Below, piece after piece: positions 14,545 through 17,028 of a stretch of DNA of 17,028 nt. The stretch is from SAR86 cluster bacterium (lineage in GTDB: Bacteria > Pseudomonadota > Gammaproteobacteria > Magnimaribacterales > D2472), in the NCBI GenBank assembly GCA_016779505.1, contig JADHNM010000022.1:1-17028 (forward strand), given 5' to 3'. Under the pieces are notes generated by a model that searched no databases, was not told the DNA's origin, and saw only the letters and a program-made list of their open reading frames with translations. Position 1 is the stretch's first letter. Every line of letters starts with the position of its first letter. A program made the position numbers and the translations under genes.

Positions 14545-15152
14545 GCAGAAAAGCTTTCACGCTGAGATATCAGATTTGTATGCCTTTCAATTTCTGGATA
14601 ATCTTTAATATCTAATCGATTTAGACCAATAAAGAAATCAGTTGTTGTTATCATCTGAATATCAGCAAATGTGTATCTTTCACCTGCAACATATTTAGAT
14701 TCTGACAAAACACCATTAAAATATTTAAGCGATTTAATCCCAATATTTTTTTGCGTCTCGCCATATTCTTTGTTTTGTGTTTCCAAGCCTGACATTGCTG
14801 GATGCAAATGCCTAAAACCCATTGCCAAAGGTATCATTAACTCGTTATATATTCTCGCCTGCCACATTTCAATTGAAGCAATTTCTATAGGGCTTTCACC
14901 AAACAAGTTTGGTTCTGGGTATAAAGATTCTAAATATCTACATATAGCAGTTGATTCCATGATGACTGTTCCATCATCAAGCTGGAGCGCTGGAATTCTA
15001 GAGTTAGGGGCTATAGCCCTATATTCAGGGGTTTTATGCTCTCCTTTCATCATATCAATTTCAATCATCTCAATATCATCAATATTTTTTTCAGCCAAAA
15101 ACATTCTTACTTTTCTTGGGCTGTTAGCCATTTTATTGTCATACAACTTCAT
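14541..15152 (-). CDS. Glutathione S-transferase family protein
   Basis: The 203 residues have a thioredoxin-like N-terminal domain (MKLYDNKMANSPRKVRMFLAE) with S11 as likely catalytic serine, the cis-proline in SRIPAL, and the glutathione-binding ES in VIMESTAICRYLE. An all-helical C-terminal domain follows from about 85, with the late N-capping region YTFADIQM. I start at ATG 15150-15152: GAGGA is five bases upstream (15158-15162), and the GTG at 15162-15164 would lie inside that SD. The start overlaps the preceding small membrane-protein gene by 14 bases, so it is probably translationally coupled. Conjugation, isomerase or reductive dehalogenation roles are all possible for this family, and the substrate is unknown. 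Confidence 0.88.
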   Translation of the reverse strand: MKLYDNKMANSPRKVRMFLAEKNIDDIEMIEIDMMKGEHKTPEYRAIAPNSRIPALQLDDGTVIMESTAICRYLESLYPEPNLFGESPIEIASIEMWQARIYNELMIPLAMGFRHLHPAMSGLETQNKEYGETQKNIGIKSLKYFNGVLSESKYVAGERYTFADIQMITTTDFFIGLNRLDIKDYPEIERHTNLISQRESFSA

Positions 15153-15402
15153 TTTTTTCCTCACCGGCTTTTTTATTATTATAGTAACCCTTAAAAGCTA
15201 TATAAGTTTGTATTAAATTTGCAATAACAAACGCAGGCAAATCTACAAATACAAAAACCAAACCACCAGCAAATCTGCTAATTCCAGTTAAGATATAGCC
15301 ATTTAATCTTGTCTCATGCTTTACTGAGCTTACCAAAACTAAACTGAGAATACTTAGCACCAAGATTACCCATTGCCCATATTGCAAAAAACTCTCAATC
15401 AT
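15139..15402 (-). CDS. Small integral membrane protein of unknown function
   Basis: This 87-residue protein has two or three hydrophobic segments: about 9-27 (GQWVILVLSILSLVLVSSV), 36-53 around GGLVFVFVDLPA, and 55-71 (PAFVIANLIQTYIAF). A charged C-terminal tail (KGYYNNKKAGEEKNEVV) follows. The spacing and small polar positions loosely recall half-transporter folds of the SemiSWEET/PnuC kind, but I cannot support a family. I trust it as a gene because its ATG overlaps the MFS stop (ATGA at 15399-15402), its end overlaps the GST start by 14 bases, and the tail encodes the GST SD. It probably serves with the MFS protein or GST. Confidence 0.72.
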   Translation of the reverse strand: MIESFLQYGQWVILVLSILSLVLVSSVKHETRLNGYILTGISRFAGGLVFVFVDLPAFVIANLIQTYIAFKGYYNNKKAGEEKNEVV

Positions 15403-16727
15403 GAAGATTCACTTTTTGCTAATTTAAGATTATTTTTTTCGGCAGTTGCCCAATCTTCGGGAAGTTTACGTGCAACAACCAAAAAGCTAATAATTGATGG
15501 GATAAATACAAGTGAAGTTACCGTCATAGCATATCTAATGGATTCAACTTCACCATTATTCGCTTTAAACATATCAATCATCCAGCCTGAAATGCTTGGC
15601 CCAAGACCTAAACCAATCATATTTAAAATAAAGAAGAAAAGGGCAGTTGACATAGCACGCATATGGATAGGAGCTAGTGTTTGTGCAATTGCAAAACTTG
15701 GACCTAGGTATATTCCCATAAAGATTAAAAATAACGATGTGAATACTAGATTCATCTCAACAGAAGTTGACCACCAAGCTGCAATACCCAAAGGCAGACA
15801 AATCGCTATTGAGATGGCTGGCAACCACCCATAGGCTCTTATATCTTTTTTACCCCAGCTATCAGCTAGCCTTGCTCCAAAGAATGCACCACCTGCATAT
15901 GTAAGCCCGTTAACAAAACCTAGAATAATAACTAGGGTTTGGAAATCAAAGCTTGGATCTAAAGTAACTAGATATTTGGTATGGAAAGCAGACTTAGAAT
16001 ATGAAACAAAGGATCCGAAAGCGATACCAAGGCACATTGCCCACCATGCTGGAATTTTAAGAAGGGTTTTTAGAGATTCTATAAAGGGAGGTTTTGCAAT
16101 TTCTCTTTGATCATCAAATTCCATTGCTCCGCGAATAGGCTCTCGAATTGTTAATTTAACAACCACTGCTAAAAGAATTCCTGTAACACCCAAGAAGACA
16201 AATATCTCTCTCCAATTCACATCCTCGCTGGATGCTCCTATAAGAGCTGCAGTAACAAAGTAAGCAGCCATAATACCCAGCGGTATCCCCATGGCATAAA
16301 CCCCAAGAGCACTCGCTCGCTCTTCTTTTGGATACATATCAGAGATAATTGAGTGAGATGGAGGGCTGCCACCAGCTTCACCAATACCAACTCCCATTCG
16401 AGCAAGGCCGATCTGGAAAAAATTTGTTGCTAGGCCAGTTAACGCTGTAAACCCACTCCATGTTGCAAGAGCCATCGATAATATATTAACTCTGTTATAT
16501 CTATCTGCTAACCATGCGATTGGGATGGCAACGGTTGTATAGAATATTGCAAATGCCAAACCTATTAACAATCCTAACTCTGTATTTGTTAGGTTTAAAT
16601 CCTCTTGGATAAAGGGAGCAAGTATCCCTAAAATTTGGCGATCGATAAAGTTAAATCCGTAGACAACGGTTAGCAGTATTAGAACAAAAGTACGATAGCC
16701 TTTTGTTGGCTGATGAGCATCAGTCAT
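15399..16727 (-). CDS. MFS transporter, spinster-like
   Basis: The 442 residues have about 12 membrane segments and end in charged residues at both termini (cytoplasmic). Spinster-type markers are NFIDRQILGILAPFIQEDL with D29/R30 in helix 1, the loop 2-3 motif AWLADRYNR (71-79), and helix 4 ARMGVGIGEAGGSPPSHSIISDMYPKEERASALGVY, with R110 and E117 in positions typical of the family. Related bacterial proteins are annotated for lysolipids, sugar acids or aromatic acids, so the substrate is unknown. The ATG has GGGGAAG six bases upstream (16734-16740). The downstream small membrane protein starts within its stop codon. It lies 81 bases after nrdB with two possible -10 elements between them. Confidence 0.9.
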   Translation of the reverse strand: MTDAHQPTKGYRTFVLILLTVVYGFNFIDRQILGILAPFIQEDLNLTNTELGLLIGLAFAIFYTTVAIPIAWLADRYNRVNILSMALATWSGFTALTGLATNFFQIGLARMGVGIGEAGGSPPSHSIISDMYPKEERASALGVYAMGIPLGIMAAYFVTAALIGASSEDVNWREIFVFLGVTGILLAVVVKLTIREPIRGAMEFDDQREIAKPPFIESLKTLLKIPAWWAMCLGIAFGSFVSYSKSAFHTKYLVTLDPSFDFQTLVIILGFVNGLTYAGGAFFGARLADSWGKKDIRAYGWLPAISIAICLPLGIAAWWSTSVEMNLVFTSLFLIFMGIYLGPSFAIAQTLAPIHMRAMSTALFFFILNMIGLGLGPSISGWMIDMFKANNGEVESIRYAMTVTSLVFIPSIISFLVVARKLPEDWATAEKNNLKLAKSESS

Positions 16728-16733
16728 GTGAAT

Positions 16734-16783
16734 CTTCCCCTAGTTTAAGATTCTGTAATTATAGCCTAGGGATAAAAATTATA
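16734..16783 (-). promoter_or_regulatory. Leader of the MFS-GST unit: two TATAAT elements and a dyad including the SD
   Basis: On the minus strand two perfect TATAAT hexamers occur at 16783-16778 and 16763-16758, 51 and 31 bases before the MFS ATG. Neither has a good -35 at 16-18 bases. An inverted repeat CCCTAG (16771-16766) and CTAGGG (16743-16738) encloses the second hexamer, and its proximal arm contains part of the SD GGGGAAG. It may be an operator around the promoter, or an RNA stem hiding the SD in longer transcripts. Function is not shown. Confidence 0.4.
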
Positions 16784-16808
16784 CCGATCCAATCAACAAG
16801 TTGATGGC

Positions 16809-17028
16809 TTACTCCCAGTTTAAGGCACCACCTGTTTGGTATTCAATCACACGAGTCTCGAAGAAATTTTTCTCTTTTCTTAGATCCATGATCTCAGACA
16901 TCCAAGGAAAGGGATTGGTTGCTCCTTTGAACTCTTCATCAAGACCAATTTGAGTCAATCTTCTGTTTGCAATAAATTGTAGGTATTCTTCCATCATGGC
17001 AGCATTCATACCTAGAACGCCTCTAGGC
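16809..17028 (-). CDS. nrdB: Ribonucleotide reductase class Ia, beta subunit, 3' end only
   Basis: The frame enters from the right edge and stops at TAA (16811-16809), giving about 72 residues. The segment MMEEYLQFIANRRLTQIGL, then NPFPWMSEI, then KNFFETRVIEYQTGGALNWE is the well-conserved C-terminus of the NrdB (R2) radical-bearing subunit. The last residues of R2 dock on NrdA and carry the radical-transfer tyrosine, probably the Y in EYQTGGAL. Reading upstream of the first internal Met continues with PRGVLG, so the gene goes on beyond the window. The iron ligands and the radical tyrosine are outside. The enzyme makes dNDPs from NDPs under aerobic conditions. nrdA would be expected next, further right. 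Confidence 0.92.
   Translation of the reverse strand, partial: PRGVLGMNAAMMEEYLQFIANRRLTQIGLDEEFKGATNPFPWMSEIMDLRKEKNFFETRVIEYQTGGALNWE

Noticed and set aside
15153..15164. GTG start for the GST gene
   Set aside because: It lies inside the GAGGA that is correctly spaced for the ATG at 15152.
14671..15216. 181-residue plus-strand frame opposite the GST gene
   Set aside because: It is antisense to a clear GST. Its hydrophobic character is what the complement of such codons yields.
15373..15834. 153-residue plus-strand frame opposite the MFS gene
   Set aside because: It is antisense to conserved MFS helices and has no motif.
16792..16805. ATCAAC/GTTGAT inverted repeat after nrdB as a terminator
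   Set aside because: The stem is short and A/T-rich, with almost no loop and no immediate U-run, so not enough for an intrinsic terminator.
1..17028. A hidden defence system, prophage, transposon or secondary-metabolite cluster
   Set aside because: Almost every base belongs to a gene with a recognisable housekeeping or metabolic family. There are no transposases, phage genes, terminal inverted repeats or toxin-antitoxin pairs.

Overview
The window is A+T-rich and densely coded bacterial chromosome. Intergenic gaps are mostly under 20 bases, the largest is about 80, and no stretch over 300 bases lacks a gene. The proteins look gammaproteobacterial: rpsP-rimM-trmD-rplS followed by xerD-dsbC-hom-thrC and prfB-lysS is an order I recall, with extra genes and recJ in between, from Pseudomonas-type genomes. 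Low G+C, overlapping genes, convergent stop codons and few terminators suggest a streamlined, probably marine, gammaproteobacterium. SAR86-like is my guess and is not proven by the sequence.

Layout. From 1 to 2103 (+) runs the trmD ribosomal-protein operon: the 3' end of rpsP, then rimM, trmD and rplS. S16 carries a repetitive acidic C-terminal tail and L19 a 99-residue acidic N-terminal extension. From 2108 to 6949 (+), xerD, dsbC, hom, thrC and a GNAT acetyltransferase follow almost without gaps. From 7018 to 10274 (+) lie prfB, read through a programmed +1 frameshift, then lysS and a PrsW-type intramembrane protease. From 12334 down to 10280 (-) is a unit of an AlkB-like dioxygenase, malate dehydrogenase and a small DUF6231-like protein. 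Divergent from it, 12384 to 14544 (+), are a ferredoxin-reductase-type flavoprotein and an SDR dehydrogenase. From the right edge back to 14541 (-) come the 3' end of nrdB, a spinster-like MFS transporter, a small membrane protein and a glutathione S-transferase. The last three overlap and are probably translationally coupled.

How the genes work together. The left half is translation and its maintenance (S16, ribosome maturation, tRNA m1G37 methylation, L19, RF2, LysRS), plus chromosome dimer resolution, periplasmic disulfide isomerisation and threonine synthesis from aspartate semialdehyde. The right half is TCA metabolism, alkylation repair, small-molecule redox chemistry, transport and dNTP synthesis.

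I found no defence system, mobile element, CRISPR array, tRNA or rRNA. The most unusual observations are the acidic extensions on two ribosomal proteins of one operon, hairpins sitting on the rimM and xerD start regions where an abundant ribosomal protein is followed by a low-abundance one, an apparent insertion in the malate dehydrogenase active-site loop, and a dyad enclosing a possible -10 element upstream of the MFS gene.
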